From Pseudogemmobacter sp044142105 (GTDB taxonomy: Bacteria > Pseudomonadota > Alphaproteobacteria > Rhodobacterales > Rhodobacteraceae): a stretch of DNA of 64,000 nucleotides. The position numbers were made by a program, and so were the translations under genes. Positions 53,114-63,427 of this stretch are shown here, one piece after another (within the stretch, counting starts at the first letter, position 1; each line of letters starts with the position of its first letter). The stretch spans positions 1 through 64,000 of the forward strand of contig NZ_JBGTYM010000010.1 of NCBI RefSeq assembly GCF_044142105.1, written 5' to 3'. The notes beneath the pieces were generated by a model. That model worked only from the letters and a program-made list of their open reading frames with translations, searched no databases and was not told where the DNA came from.

Positions 53114-53428
53114 ATGAAGCACATTTTCCTGACAGCGGCTTTCGCCGCCGGTTTTGCGGCGTTTGGGGCTTCGGCGGCCAGCGCGGGGCCGATCGACAAT
53201 GCCTGCATGCGCTCGGGCCGCGATGCGGCGAACCGTGCGCTCTGCGGCTGCATCCAGCAGGTCGCCGACATGGTGCTGAGCGGGTCCGACCAGCGCCGCG
53301 CCGCCAAGTTCTTCAGCAATCCCGACATGGCGCATAAGGTCTGGGTGTCGCAATCCGCCGCCGATGACGCCTTCTGGGAGCGCTACAAGAACTTTGGGTC
53401 GATGGCCGAGGCCTATTGCGCGGGCTGA
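53114..53428 (+). CDS. Conserved small secreted protein, unknown function
   Basis: This 104-residue protein has a signal peptide (MKHIFLTAAFAAGFAAFGAS, cleavage near ASAG). The mature part has CMRSGRDAANRALCGCIQQV and a terminal AEAYCAG, with four Cys that can form two disulfides. FFSNP and DAFWERYKNF are further likely conserved segments. Start 53114 or 53111 cannot be told apart. I believe homologues are common in Rhodobacterales, but no function is known to me. Confidence 0.65.
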   Translation: MKHIFLTAAFAAGFAAFGASAASAGPIDNACMRSGRDAANRALCGCIQQVADMVLSGSDQRRAAKFFSNPDMAHKVWVSQSAADDAFWERYKNFGSMAEAYCAG

Positions 53429-53456
53429 GGTGAAAGGCGGACCCGGCCTCGCCCTT

Positions 53457-53520
53457 TCTTCTGTTCGCAAATATCCCGGGGGGAGGCCGCAGGCCGGGGG
53501 GCAGAGCCCCCGGACGCGCC
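53457..53520 (-). repeat. Dispersed G-rich intergenic repeat, copy 3
   Basis: Read on the minus strand: GGGGGCTCTGCCCCCCGG, a short GC hairpin, CCCCCCGGGATATTTG, then CGAACAGAAGAAAGGGC. It fills the gap between two convergent genes, 29 bp after the secreted-protein stop and 5 bp before the phosphatase stop. The stems may end transcripts from both sides. Confidence 0.7.
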
Positions 53521-53525
53521 TTCCA

Positions 53526-53996
53526 TCAGCGCGCCGCCAGCAGGCGGGCGACCAGGCCGTGACAGGCGGCCTCGGCCAGATCGAGGGTCTGGTCGAAATC
53601 TTCCGTATACCAAGGGTCCGGCACGTCGCGCAGGCCGCAGTCGGGCGCGTGGCTGAGGAACAGCTCAAGCCGGGCCGTGCCATCGGCGGGCGCCATGGCG
53701 CGAAGGTCTGACAGGTTCTTGCCGTCCATGGCAAGGATCAGGTCGAAGCGGGTGAAATCGGCGCGCGTGACCTGGCGGGCGCGCAGGGATGTCAGGTCAT
53801 AGCCCCGGCTTGCGGCGGCGCGGATCATCGGCGGATGCGGGGCCTCGCCCGCGTGCCAGCCACCTGTGCCGGCGCTGTCGGCCAGCGCCGCCAGCGCCGC
53901 CTCTGCCGCCAGCTTGCGAAATACCGCCTCGGCGGTGGGCGAGCGGCAGATATTTCCCAGGCAGACGAACAGGATACGCGGTTCGGTCACGGTCAT
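53526..53996 (-). CDS. Low-molecular-weight protein-tyrosine phosphatase
   Basis: This 156-residue phosphatase has the P-loop VCLGNICRSPTAE (residues 11-23, nucleophile Cys and Arg) and the general-acid Asp in VPDPWYTEDF. In bacteria such enzymes act on tyrosine kinases of exopolysaccharide systems or on small phosphoesters; no kinase is adjacent. It overlaps the upstream flavin-protein gene (ATGA). Confidence 0.93.
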   Translation of the reverse strand: MTVTEPRILFVCLGNICRSPTAEAVFRKLAAEAALAALADSAGTGGWHAGEAPHPPMIRAAASRGYDLTSLRARQVTRADFTRFDLILAMDGKNLSDLRAMAPADGTARLELFLSHAPDCGLRDVPDPWYTEDFDQTLDLAEAACHGLVARLLAAR

Positions 53997-54649
53997 CCCC
54001 AGCGGAAGGCGGTGAGATAGGGCGGTGGATCGGCGGCCAGCGCCGCCGCCAGATCAGGTGCAGGGCGCGGGGTGCCGGGTGTGGTGGCAAGCGGCAGGGT
54101 GCCCGCCCAGACCGGATGGGCGATATCCTCGGCCGGGTCGGCGGGGGGACCGTCGTCGATCTTGGCGCTGGCCTCGGAGAGCGGCAGCGACAGCACGGCG
54201 GTGGCCTTCAGCTCCTGCGCGGTGATCGGGCGCAATTCCTGCCAGCGGCCGGGGAAAAGCTGCTCCATCATCGCCTTGAGGGCGCTTTCCTTCTCGGCCG
54301 GGTCCGTCAGGGCCTGCGGCTGGCCAAAGGCCATGACGGCGCGGTAATTGACCGAATGCTCCAGGCCCGAGCGCGCCAGCACCATGGCATCGACGATGCT
54401 GACCGTCAGACAGACCGGGCCTGCCAGCGCTGCCTTGATCATGCGGCTGGCCGAGGATCCGTGCCAGTAGACGCGCTCGTCCACGCGCCATTGCAGGGTG
54501 GGGGTGACGACCGGCGCGCCCTGCACCAGATGGCCGATATGGGCCAGCGGCATGGCGTCGAGGACCGCATGGATCGTGGCGCGGTCATAGGCGGCTTTCT
54601 CGTGCATCCGGCGCAGGCGGGTGCGGGGGCTGGGCGGGGTATCTGGCAT
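53993..54649 (-). CDS. Pyridoxamine 5'-phosphate oxidase-like FMN-binding protein
   Basis: This 218-residue protein has a split-barrel flavin-binding fold. Blocks are IHAVLDAMPLAHIGHLVQGA, VYWHGSSASRMIKAA and VCLTVSIVDAMVLARSGLEH, with HSVNYRAVMAFG. It is closer to uncharacterised heme- or flavin-binding members than to true PdxH. The catalytic role is unknown. It forms a two-gene operon with the phosphatase. Confidence 0.83.
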   Translation of the reverse strand: MPDTPPSPRTRLRRMHEKAAYDRATIHAVLDAMPLAHIGHLVQGAPVVTPTLQWRVDERVYWHGSSASRMIKAALAGPVCLTVSIVDAMVLARSGLEHSVNYRAVMAFGQPQALTDPAEKESALKAMMEQLFPGRWQELRPITAQELKATAVLSLPLSEASAKIDDGPPADPAEDIAHPVWAGTLPLATTPGTPRPAPDLAAALAADPPPYLTAFRWG

Positions 54650-54712
54650 GGTGTCTCCTTGCCGTCACGCTAGGCAGAGGGCAAGGAGAGAGGCAAGGGG
54701 GGCTGGCGCGGC

Positions 54713-55258
54713 TCAGCCGCCCGAGCCGTGATCCATGCTGCCATGGTCCATCTTCATCTCGCCCTGGCCATCGCCCATGGCGGCCTCGCCGGGCTTGCGC
54801 TTGTTGTCGACAGTGACGTCGATCACCAGTTCGGTGCCGGAGGCGAAGATCAGGGTGAGCGGGAATTGTTCGCCCTCTTCCAGTTTGCGGGTCAGGCCCA
54901 TCAGCATGACATGGTCGCCGCCCCGGACGAATTCATGCATCTCGCCTGCGGCGAGCGGGACGCCGCCCTCGATCTCGCCCATCTGCATCACGCCATCGGC
55001 GGTCATGGTGTGGCTGTGCAACTCGGCCTTGGCGGCGAGATCGGTCTGCGCGCCGATCAGCGTGTCGTCGCTGCTGCCATTGTTGTGCAGCATGAAGAAG
55101 ACCGCGCCCGAGCCGCCCGCGCCGCCATTGCTGCGGGCATAGGCGTCATGGACGTGGAATTGCTCGGGGTGGTTCTGGGCCAGCGCGGTCAGGGGCGCGG
55201 CAAGCGGCAGGGCGAGGGACGCCAGAGTGGCGATGAGGAGAAAACGGCGCGACGGCAT
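54713..55258 (-). CDS. PCuAC-family periplasmic copper chaperone
   Basis: This 181-residue protein has a signal peptide (MPSRRFLLIATLASLALPLA, cleavage near ALAQ) and a cupredoxin-like domain. Its copper ligands fit the H(M)X10MX21HXM pattern: AELHSHTM, DGVMQM, EMHEF and GDHVMLMGL. The tail GEMKMDHGSMDHGSGG adds a second Met/His metal site. PCuAC delivers Cu(I) to cytochrome oxidase. It follows a DUF2946 gene by 49 bp. ATG 55258 is the start. Confidence 0.92.
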   Translation of the reverse strand: MPSRRFLLIATLASLALPLAAPLTALAQNHPEQFHVHDAYARSNGGAGGSGAVFFMLHNNGSSDDTLIGAQTDLAAKAELHSHTMTADGVMQMGEIEGGVPLAAGEMHEFVRGGDHVMLMGLTRKLEEGEQFPLTLIFASGTELVIDVTVDNKRKPGEAAMGDGQGEMKMDHGSMDHGSGG

Positions 55259-55307
55259 GTCGGGCCTCCTTTCGGAACAGGGTTTGCGGTCTGAGGTTCT
55301 GCTTGGG

Positions 55308-55661
55308 TCAGGCAGAGGCCGCAGGCGGCGCGCGGGCGCGGGCCGCGATGGGGCGGCGCTGGCGGCGGGGCCTGGGACGGGGCAGGCTGGCGCGGCGGGC
55401 GCGGGCCTGGGGCGGCGCGACACCGGCTTGCAGGGCGCTGCCCAGCGCCATCCCGCCCAGAACGCAATCGGGGCAGGCATGGTGGCGGGCGACCGGCTTG
55501 CCATCGGCGCCAAGGGTGATGGTGGTGATCGAGCCATCGGCGCAGATCACCAGATCCTGCGCACCGGCGGCCTCGGCCCGGCCCAGCGCCCAATGCACCG
55601 AGGTCAGCGCGAGAATCAGCGCAAGGGCAAGCGAGGCGAGAGAGCGCAGGCGGGTCCGCAT
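55308..55661 (-). CDS. DUF2946-family protein (copper-associated)
   Basis: This 117-residue protein has a hydrophobic N-terminal segment (LRSLASLALALILALTSVHW) and a HHACPDCVLGG motif (Cys-x2-Cys with His), then a basic Arg/Pro/Ala-rich tail. DUF2946 genes often accompany copper transport genes. ATG 55661 (MRTRLRSLASL) is preferred to the frame starting at 55778. It is just upstream of PCuAC on the same strand. Confidence 0.75.
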   Translation of the reverse strand: MRTRLRSLASLALALILALTSVHWALGRAEAAGAQDLVICADGSITTITLGADGKPVARHHACPDCVLGGMALGSALQAGVAPPQARARRASLPRPRPRRQRRPIAARARAPPAASA

Positions 55662-55788
55662 GGCCGGAGTTCTAACCTGCGGCGGGCCGGGGCGGAAGGG
55701 GCCAATCGGTCGCGTGCCGCGGGCGGGCAGCGCGAAAGGCCCCGCCGGAGTGCCGGCGGGGCCTTTGCGAAACGTCACGCGGAAAGGA

Positions 55789-56076
55789 TCAGGCCGCGGC
55801 CTGGGCCTTTTCGATCTCGCGCTTGATCTTCAGCGCGTTCGAGGACAGCTCGTCTTCCTTGGCCTTGGCCAGGAAGCCGTCAAGGCCGCCGCGATGGTCG
55901 ACCGAGCGCAGCGCCGCCGCCGAGATGCGCAGGCTGAAGGAACGGCCCAGAACGTCGGAGATCAGGGTGACTTCGTTCAGGTTCGGCAGGAAGCGGCGAC
56001 GGGTCTTGTTGTTGGCGTGGCTGACCATGTTGCCGGTCATCGGGCCCTTGCCCGTCAGTTCGCAGACGCGCGACAT
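55789..56076 (-). CDS. rpmB: 50S ribosomal protein L28
   Basis: This 95-residue protein starts MSRVCELTGKGPMTGNMVSH and has the typical ANNKTRRRFLPNL and LRISAAALRSVDHRGGLDGF blocks. The C-terminal helix is typical of alphaproteobacterial L28. ATG 56076 follows GAAGGA. A candidate promoter lies about 90-115 bp upstream. Confidence 0.97.
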   Translation of the reverse strand: MSRVCELTGKGPMTGNMVSHANNKTRRRFLPNLNEVTLISDVLGRSFSLRISAAALRSVDHRGGLDGFLAKAKEDELSSNALKIKREIEKAQAAA

Positions 56077-56161
56077 GTTCGGTATCCTTCGTGTGTCAGG
56101 TCGTGTGGTCGATGGCGGTATCCCGGGAAGGGAATCCCCCATGCCCGAATTCGATTGCGGG

Positions 56162-56190
56162 CGTGTAGTGGCAAAGCCGGGCGGCGTCAA
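56162..56190 (-). promoter_or_regulatory. Candidate rpmB promoter
   Basis: On the minus strand TTGACG (56190-56185) and TACACG (56167-56162) are spaced by 17 bp. They stand about 86 bp ahead of the rpmB start. The -35 is near consensus; the -10 is weaker, as is common in alphaproteobacteria. Confidence 0.45.
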
Positions 56191-56588
56191 GCGCCAGACG
56201 CCGTTTTGACGGCAGGAAAGGCGGAAGGCAAGGCGCTGGCTGGGGCAGAGGGCAGGCCGGGGCGCCCCAATGAAAATGCCCGCAGCCGGAGTGAGCCGGT
56301 TGCAGGCATGAGCGGCGCCTCTGGTCGAGAAGGCGCGGTGTCCGAAAAATGGGACAGGCAAGACCGGAAGGCGCGAGACAAGGGGCGGCGACGGCAATGG
56401 CTGCGGACCGGTCACGGGACAATTGGGCGCGCAGCGCGGGAGGGAAGGGGGCGGGGCGGACTGACGAGGCAGGGACAGTCCGCCCCTATGGGAAAAGCCG
56501 GGCACAGAGAGGCTGCGCAAGCGGGCCTGTCAGAACAGGTTTGCGCTGTGCAGGGGACAGAGGCTCGGCATCCGGCTTTTCCGGTCGG
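56191..56588. other. Non-coding stretch between rpmB and a periplasmic protein gene
   Basis: These 398 bp have open frames on both strands but none with a ribosome-binding site, signal peptide or familiar motif. GGGACA-type hexamers recur (56351, 56417, 56472 and 56553), and a short GGCGCCT..AGAAGGCGC dyad lies near 56314-56336. A small RNA gene is possible but nothing proves it. Confidence 0.35.
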
Positions 56589-57080
56589 TTACTTCAGGTT
56601 CTTCACAACCTGATCGGCGAAGACGTCGATCATGGCCTCATAGGCGCGGCGCGAATCTTCTTCCGACGCGTTCGGGTTGAAACCTTCGCCCAGCATCGGG
56701 GCGGCGAGGTCATAGGACACCGTCAGCTCATAGGAATTGAAGCGGCTGTTGTCGGTGTCATGGGTTTCGTGAACCATGCCCTTCAGGACCGAATTCTCGA
56801 TGCCCATCGTGTCGGTGAATCCGTCGGCCAGCGTCACTTCGTCGATGTCGATGGAGACCTTGGCCCCCTTTTCCTCATCAACCTGGTTGGCCAGCTTTGC
56901 CATCACCGCGCCCTGAAGGTCGGCTTGCAGCGCCCCCCAGTATTTCGCGGCCTTTTCATTGGTCACGGTGGCCATGTCGACCGTGACGTCAAGCGACTTG
57001 ACGGTCGGCAGGTCCTGGGCCAGCGCGAAGCCCGACAGGGCGGTGGTCAGGCCAAGAGCGATCAGGGTTTTCTTCAGCAT
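56589..57080 (-). CDS. Periplasmic protein, unknown function
   Basis: This 163-residue protein has a clear signal peptide (MLKKTLIALGLTTALSGFAL, cleavage near ALAQ). The mature part is acidic, with SLDVTVDMATVTNEKAAKYW, ANQVDEEKGAKVSIDIDEVT and a Cys-free C-terminus. No family recognised. ATG 57080 follows GAGAGGAG and starts the signal peptide; ATG 57107 would add nine residues. The 225 bp upstream (57081-57305) hold no other feature. Confidence 0.7.
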   Translation of the reverse strand: MLKKTLIALGLTTALSGFALAQDLPTVKSLDVTVDMATVTNEKAAKYWGALQADLQGAVMAKLANQVDEEKGAKVSIDIDEVTLADGFTDTMGIENSVLKGMVHETHDTDNSRFNSYELTVSYDLAAPMLGEGFNPNASEEDSRRAYEAMIDVFADQVVKNLK

Positions 57081-57305
57081 TTTCAGGCTCCTCTCGGATG
57101 CATTCATCGGCACTGCGTTTGCCGCAGCGGTATGGCTGACCAACGCCGCGCCGCAGGATCGGTTCCCGAAAATCAGCGTAAGGGATGAAAACAGCGCGAG
57201 GAGATGCAGGACGGCGGAGGGGCGATCCCATGGCTTGCCTATCCGGGGGACGGGGCTGGCAGAGGTCCGGGCTCCGGCGCTGCGGGTCGTCGCTGCCAGG
57301 GACGC

Positions 57306-58316
57306 TCAGCCCTTTGTGAGGCGGGCGAGCATCTCGGCGGCGGCGGCTTCGGGGCTGCGGCTGCCCTGCGCCACATCGGCGGCCAGGGCCGCCATGGCGC
57401 TGCGGGCGGGGTCGCGGTCAAGGACAGCGAGAAGGCCCTGGCGGACCTCCTGGGTGAACCAATGGGCGGCCTGGGCGGCGCGGGTCTTGTCCCAGTGGCC
57501 GCTCTCGCGGCGCCATTTTGCCAGCGCCTCGATCTCGGCCCAGGCAGCGTCCAGCCCGGCCCCGGTCGCGGCCGAAACGGTCAGCGCCTTGGGGAAGCCG
57601 TCGGGGTCCTGCAGGCGGCGGCGCAGCAGGCGCAGCGCGCCCGCGTAATCGGCCTGGGTGCGGGTGGCGGTGTGGAGCAATTCGCCATCGGCCTTGTTGA
57701 CCAGGATCAGGTCGGCCATTTCCATGATGCCGCGCTTGACGCCCTGCAATTCATCGCCGCCCGCAGGCGCCATGAGAAGGACGAAAAGGTCGGCCATCTC
57801 GGCCACCATGGTTTCCGACTGGCCGACGCCTACCGTCTCGATCAGCACCACGTCGAAGCCCGCCGCCTCGCACAGCGCCACCGCCTCGCGCGTGCGGCGC
57901 GCCACGCCACCCATCTGGGCCTGGCTGGGCGAGGGGCGGATGAAGGCGTTCGGATCGCGCGACAATTGCTCCATCCGGGTCTTATCGCCGAGAATCGAGC
58001 CGCCGGAGCGGGCCGAGGAGGGGTCGACCGCAAGGACCGCCACGCGCAGGCCCCGGCCGGTGAGGCGCAGGCCCATGGCCTCGATGAAGCTGGATTTGCC
58101 GACGCCGGGCGTGCCGGAGAGGCCAAGGCGCAGGGCCTGGCGGTCGCGGCCCAGCGCGTCGAGCAGCGCAAGCGCCTGGGCGCGGTGATCGGCCCGCGCA
58201 CTTTCGACCAGGGTGATGGCGCGGGCAAGCGCCCGGCGGTCGCCGGCGCGCAGCGCGCCTGCCATGGCGGCGATGCTGTCGGGGGTCATGGCCCGGCTTG
58301 CGCCCTGCGCTGTCAT
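57306..58316 (-). CDS. meaB: MeaB/ArgK-family G3E GTPase (methylmalonyl-CoA mutase chaperone)
   Basis: This 336-residue GTPase has the Walker A GTPGVGKSSF (about 59-68), VLAVDPSSARSGG, the switch ETVGVGQSE and the G4 motif NKADG. MeaB loads and protects adenosylcobalamin in methylmalonyl-CoA mutase. No mutase gene is nearby, so it serves one elsewhere. ATG 58316 follows AGGAGA; a second Met is ten residues on. Confidence 0.93.
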   Translation of the reverse strand: MTAQGASRAMTPDSIAAMAGALRAGDRRALARAITLVESARADHRAQALALLDALGRDRQALRLGLSGTPGVGKSSFIEAMGLRLTGRGLRVAVLAVDPSSARSGGSILGDKTRMEQLSRDPNAFIRPSPSQAQMGGVARRTREAVALCEAAGFDVVLIETVGVGQSETMVAEMADLFVLLMAPAGGDELQGVKRGIMEMADLILVNKADGELLHTATRTQADYAGALRLLRRRLQDPDGFPKALTVSAATGAGLDAAWAEIEALAKWRRESGHWDKTRAAQAAHWFTQEVRQGLLAVLDRDPARSAMAALAADVAQGSRSPEAAAAEMLARLTKG

Positions 58317-58454
58317 GCCTGTCGTCTCCTGCGTCGCCCTGCGGCGGCGATCATCCGGGATTTGGCGGGGAATGGGAAGGCGGGGCGCCGCCTGCCGGAG
58401 ACTTCGCCCCTATCGCCTTGGGCGAGGGGGGCGAAGCCGATCGGCAAAAGCGCG

Positions 58455-59381
<927 letters not shown>

Positions 59382-59402
59382 CGGTTTTTCTTTGTAGCCG
59401 GG

Positions 59403-59455
59403 TGTCGGGGGGCCAGCCCCCCGAACCCCCCGGGATATTTGGAAACAGAAGAAGG
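59403..59455 (-). repeat. Dispersed G-rich intergenic repeat, copy 4, between argD and argF
   Basis: On the plus strand it reads GTCGGGGGGCC, then AGCCCCCCGAACC, CCCCGGGATATTTGG and AAACAGAAGAAGG. It lies directly after the argD stop and before argF within the probable arg operon. The GGGGGGCC/GGCCCCCC-like blocks can pair, so it may weaken transcription into argF. Confidence 0.7.
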
Positions 59456-60634
<1,179 letters not shown>

Positions 60635-60840
60635 GGGATACCCCTTCAGGCAGGAAGCCCAAGCCGTAAAGGCAGGGCGCGGCGGGTGTCAACGGAAGAA
60701 GCCCTTTGGCGGCTGGGCGTGCCGGACCATGCGCCTTATCGGCGTCGGGAAATCAGCGCGGGGCGGGTTCCGGTGGTCATGGCGCTGCCTTAGCGGAAAG
60801 TGGCGGGTTTGGGAAGCGGGTTTTGCGGAGGGTTGCCGGG

Positions 60841-61992
60841 TCAATTCGCGGCACAGATCTCGGCGAGCATGGCGATGATCGGCGGATACCAGGCCGCGTC
60901 ATATCCGTCTTCATCCTGCAGGACCGAGAGGAAGCAGGCGACGCGGCCGGTCTTTGGATTTGCCACCAGATATTGCCCGCCATAGCCGCCATGGCCAAGC
61001 CAGGCGCCATCGGTATTGGTCTGGAAGCTGTAGCGCAGATGGCTGCGGGGCGCGGGCATGGGCACGCCCGAGCGCAGGGTTTCCGCGATGAAGCCCGCGC
61101 TGCCGAAGGGCTGGCCATCGACGCCTGCGCCCATGCGGGCGAAAAGCGCGCCGTAGCGGCACAGGTCGCGGGCGGTGAGGCAGATCCCGCCATTCAGCGC
61201 GGGGAAGCCCGAGCGGTCGGTCCCGACATGCAGCGCACCCTCGACCCCGGCGGCATCGGCCAGATCGGCGATCCACAGCGACAGCGGCCGACCGCCCGCC
61301 ACCTCGGCCACGCAGGCGAGGACATCGGTATTGGCGCTTTTGTACAGGCAGGTCGGGCCGGGATTGCGAATGTCGCTGCTGCCGGTGGCAAGGCCGATCG
61401 TCGCCAGGAAGTCGCGGTTCAGGGGTTCCGGCCCATTGGGCAGGCGGAGGCCCATCGCGGGCTCATGAAGAAAGGCCATGCAATCGGGCTGATGGTAATC
61501 TTCGTCATAGGCATTGTGGACGTTCATATGCGCCACATCGGCCAGCGTGGCGGCCGCATAGCCGGGGCCGATCCAGGGCAGAAGCTCGGCCACCGGGCGG
61601 GAAAGGTCGAGACGGCCTTCCTCCCAGAGCCTGCCCAGGATCAGGTTCAGGCTCATCTTCGAGATCGACATGATGGAATGGGGCCGGTCGGGGCCGAAAT
61701 CGGGGGCATAGGCCTCATACAGCAGGCGATTGCCCTGGATCACCGCCATGGCCGAGAACCAGGGGCTGCGGGTCAGGCGGGCCACATCCTCGCGGGCGGG
61801 GATCGCCAGGTCGGCGGCGAGGCGCAGGTCAAGAACGCGGGCGGCACGATGGTTGTGGGTGTGGCGGGTGAGAAGATGCAGGTTGTGAAAGCCGTGGCGG
61901 CGATGGGGGGCTGAATTCCAGCGCGGGCGGCGATCGGCACCCGTGGTCAGATCGGGGTTTGGGGTCGTCTGCGGGGGGATGGTCTGTGGCAT
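60841..61992 (-). CDS. Serine beta-lactamase-like hydrolase (class C/esterase fold)
   Basis: This 383-residue protein has the penicillin-binding fold: an SxxK motif in HSIMSISKM (about residue 114), a YxN-like TCLYKSANTD and a late HGGYGG that stands in for the KTG motif. The long N-terminus has no signal peptide, so it is probably cytoplasmic and more likely an esterase than a resistance enzyme. ATG 61992 follows AGGAGG; the ATG at 62010 is rejected. Confidence 0.8.
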   Translation of the reverse strand: MPQTIPPQTTPNPDLTTGADRRPRWNSAPHRRHGFHNLHLLTRHTHNHRAARVLDLRLAADLAIPAREDVARLTRSPWFSAMAVIQGNRLLYEAYAPDFGPDRPHSIMSISKMSLNLILGRLWEEGRLDLSRPVAELLPWIGPGYAAATLADVAHMNVHNAYDEDYHQPDCMAFLHEPAMGLRLPNGPEPLNRDFLATIGLATGSSDIRNPGPTCLYKSANTDVLACVAEVAGGRPLSLWIADLADAAGVEGALHVGTDRSGFPALNGGICLTARDLCRYGALFARMGAGVDGQPFGSAGFIAETLRSGVPMPAPRSHLRYSFQTNTDGAWLGHGGYGGQYLVANPKTGRVACFLSVLQDEDGYDAAWYPPIIAMLAEICAAN

Positions 61993-62253
61993 TGGGGCCT
62001 CCTGTCGCACCCGACACTATTGGCCGCCGGGGGCGGGCGGCAAGCCCTGGACCGCCGCGGGTCGGCGGGTGGGCCGGGTCCTGCGGGGGACGAAGATCGG
62101 AAGACGGGGACAGGGCGGGCGATCGCGGAGGAGTGGAGCTGGCGGCGGCGGGTGGGGCACCGAAAGGCCATCGGTTCGGGGATTGACCTTCCCCCGGTCG
62201 GGCGCGAAGGCTTGCGTCCGAATGGCCCAGGGAGGGCCGAAGGAGAGAGCGCG

Positions 62254-62748
62254 ATGCATCGTCGGTCCGTTGCCGTATATGACCGTTTCCTTGGCGCCTT
62301 GGCCGCCATTCTGGGGAAGGCCGAGGCGCATTGCGCCGCGCGCGGGATCAAGCCCGAGGCGCTGTTGCAGGATCGGCTCTTCCCCGACATGTTCCCTCTG
62401 GTGAAGCAGGTGCAGCTGGCCTGCGATTTCGCGGCACGCGGGGCCGCGCGGCTGGCGGGCGAGATGCCGAAGAGCTTTCCCGATACCGAGACCAGCTTTG
62501 GCGAGTTGCAAGCGAGGATCGCGGCGGCGCGCGACTATATGGCAGGCTTCGATGCCCCCGCCTATGACGGGGCCGAGGCGCGCGGCATCACGATCAAGAT
62601 TGGCGGCGCGGATCGCACGCTGACCGGCGAGGATTTCCTGGATTTCTACTCGCTGCCGCAGTTCCATTTCCACCTGACCACGGCCTATGCGATCCTGCGC
62701 CATAACGGGGTGGAGCTGGGCAAGCGCGACTATATGGGCGCGGCCTGA
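62254..62748 (+). CDS. DUF1993-family protein (DinB-like fold)
   Basis: This 164-residue protein has SVAVYDRFLGALAAILGKAE, LFPDMFPLVKQVQLACDFA and FLDFYSLPQFHFHLTTAYAI, the DUF1993 pattern. Its fold is a four-helix bundle like DinB with a possible metal site. Function unknown. AAGGAGAG lies 5 bp before ATG 62254. Its stop shares one base with the next start (TGATG). The 260 bp upstream hold nothing assigned. Confidence 0.85.
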   Translation: MHRRSVAVYDRFLGALAAILGKAEAHCAARGIKPEALLQDRLFPDMFPLVKQVQLACDFAARGAARLAGEMPKSFPDTETSFGELQARIAAARDYMAGFDAPAYDGAEARGITIKIGGADRTLTGEDFLDFYSLPQFHFHLTTAYAILRHNGVELGKRDYMGAA

Positions 62749-63317
62749 TGGCGGGGCAGGTGACCGCTCTTGTGGTGATCGACATGCAGGAGGGCATGGC
62801 CGAACGGACGCGCGCCGGGCGGCAGCGGGCCAATCCGCAAGCGGAAGCCCATGTCGCTGCCCTGCTGGCGCTGTTCCGGGCGCGCGGGCTGCCGGTCTTT
62901 CACGTCCTGCATGACGATCCCGACCCTGCTTCGCCCTTTCGCCGTGACCGGCCCGGCGGCGCGCCGATGGGCTGTGCCCGTCCGCAGGACGGCGAGCCGG
63001 TCTTCTGGAAGACCGGTTCATCGGCTTTCGCCGGAACGGGCCTCGATGCCGCGCTGAGACGGCAAGGCATCGGGCGGATTGTTCTGGTGGGGGCGGTGGC
63101 GGCCTTCTGCGTGACCTCGTCGACCCGCGCGGCCAGCGATCTGGGCTTTGAGGTCATCCTGCCCGGCGACGCGCTGATCGGGTTCGACATCCCGGCCCAT
63201 GACGGCGGGCGGATCGATGCGGAAACGGTGCTGCGGGTGACCCTGTCGCTTCTGGGCGCCGATTTCGCCCGGCTGGTGCGAGCGGAAGAGGTCGCGGCGC
63301 TGCTTCAGGGCGGTTGA
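62748..63317 (+). CDS. Isochorismatase-family (cysteine) hydrolase
   Basis: This 189-residue enzyme has the three catalytic residues of the family: Asp in ALVVIDMQEG, Lys in VFWKTGSSAF and Cys in GAVAAFCVTSSTRAA. Substrates of such small members include nicotinamide and other amides; nothing here fixes which. It is translationally coupled to the DUF1993 gene. Confidence 0.87.
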   Translation: MAGQVTALVVIDMQEGMAERTRAGRQRANPQAEAHVAALLALFRARGLPVFHVLHDDPDPASPFRRDRPGGAPMGCARPQDGEPVFWKTGSSAFAGTGLDAALRRQGIGRIVLVGAVAAFCVTSSTRAASDLGFEVILPGDALIGFDIPAHDGGRIDAETVLRVTLSLLGADFARLVRAEEVAALLQGG

Positions 63318-63427
63318 GGCCCGCATTGCCGCCTTATGCCGACAATTTTCCCCGTATTGTCCCCATTTTCGACACGACGCAGGGGCAGGCTTGAGGTTCA
63401 GAGGAACCGAAAGAACGGGGACGGGAC

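Noticed and set aside
60841..61992. Beta-lactam resistance gene
   Set aside because: The fold and SxxK motif are present, but there is no signal peptide or KTG motif, so an esterase-type role is more likely.
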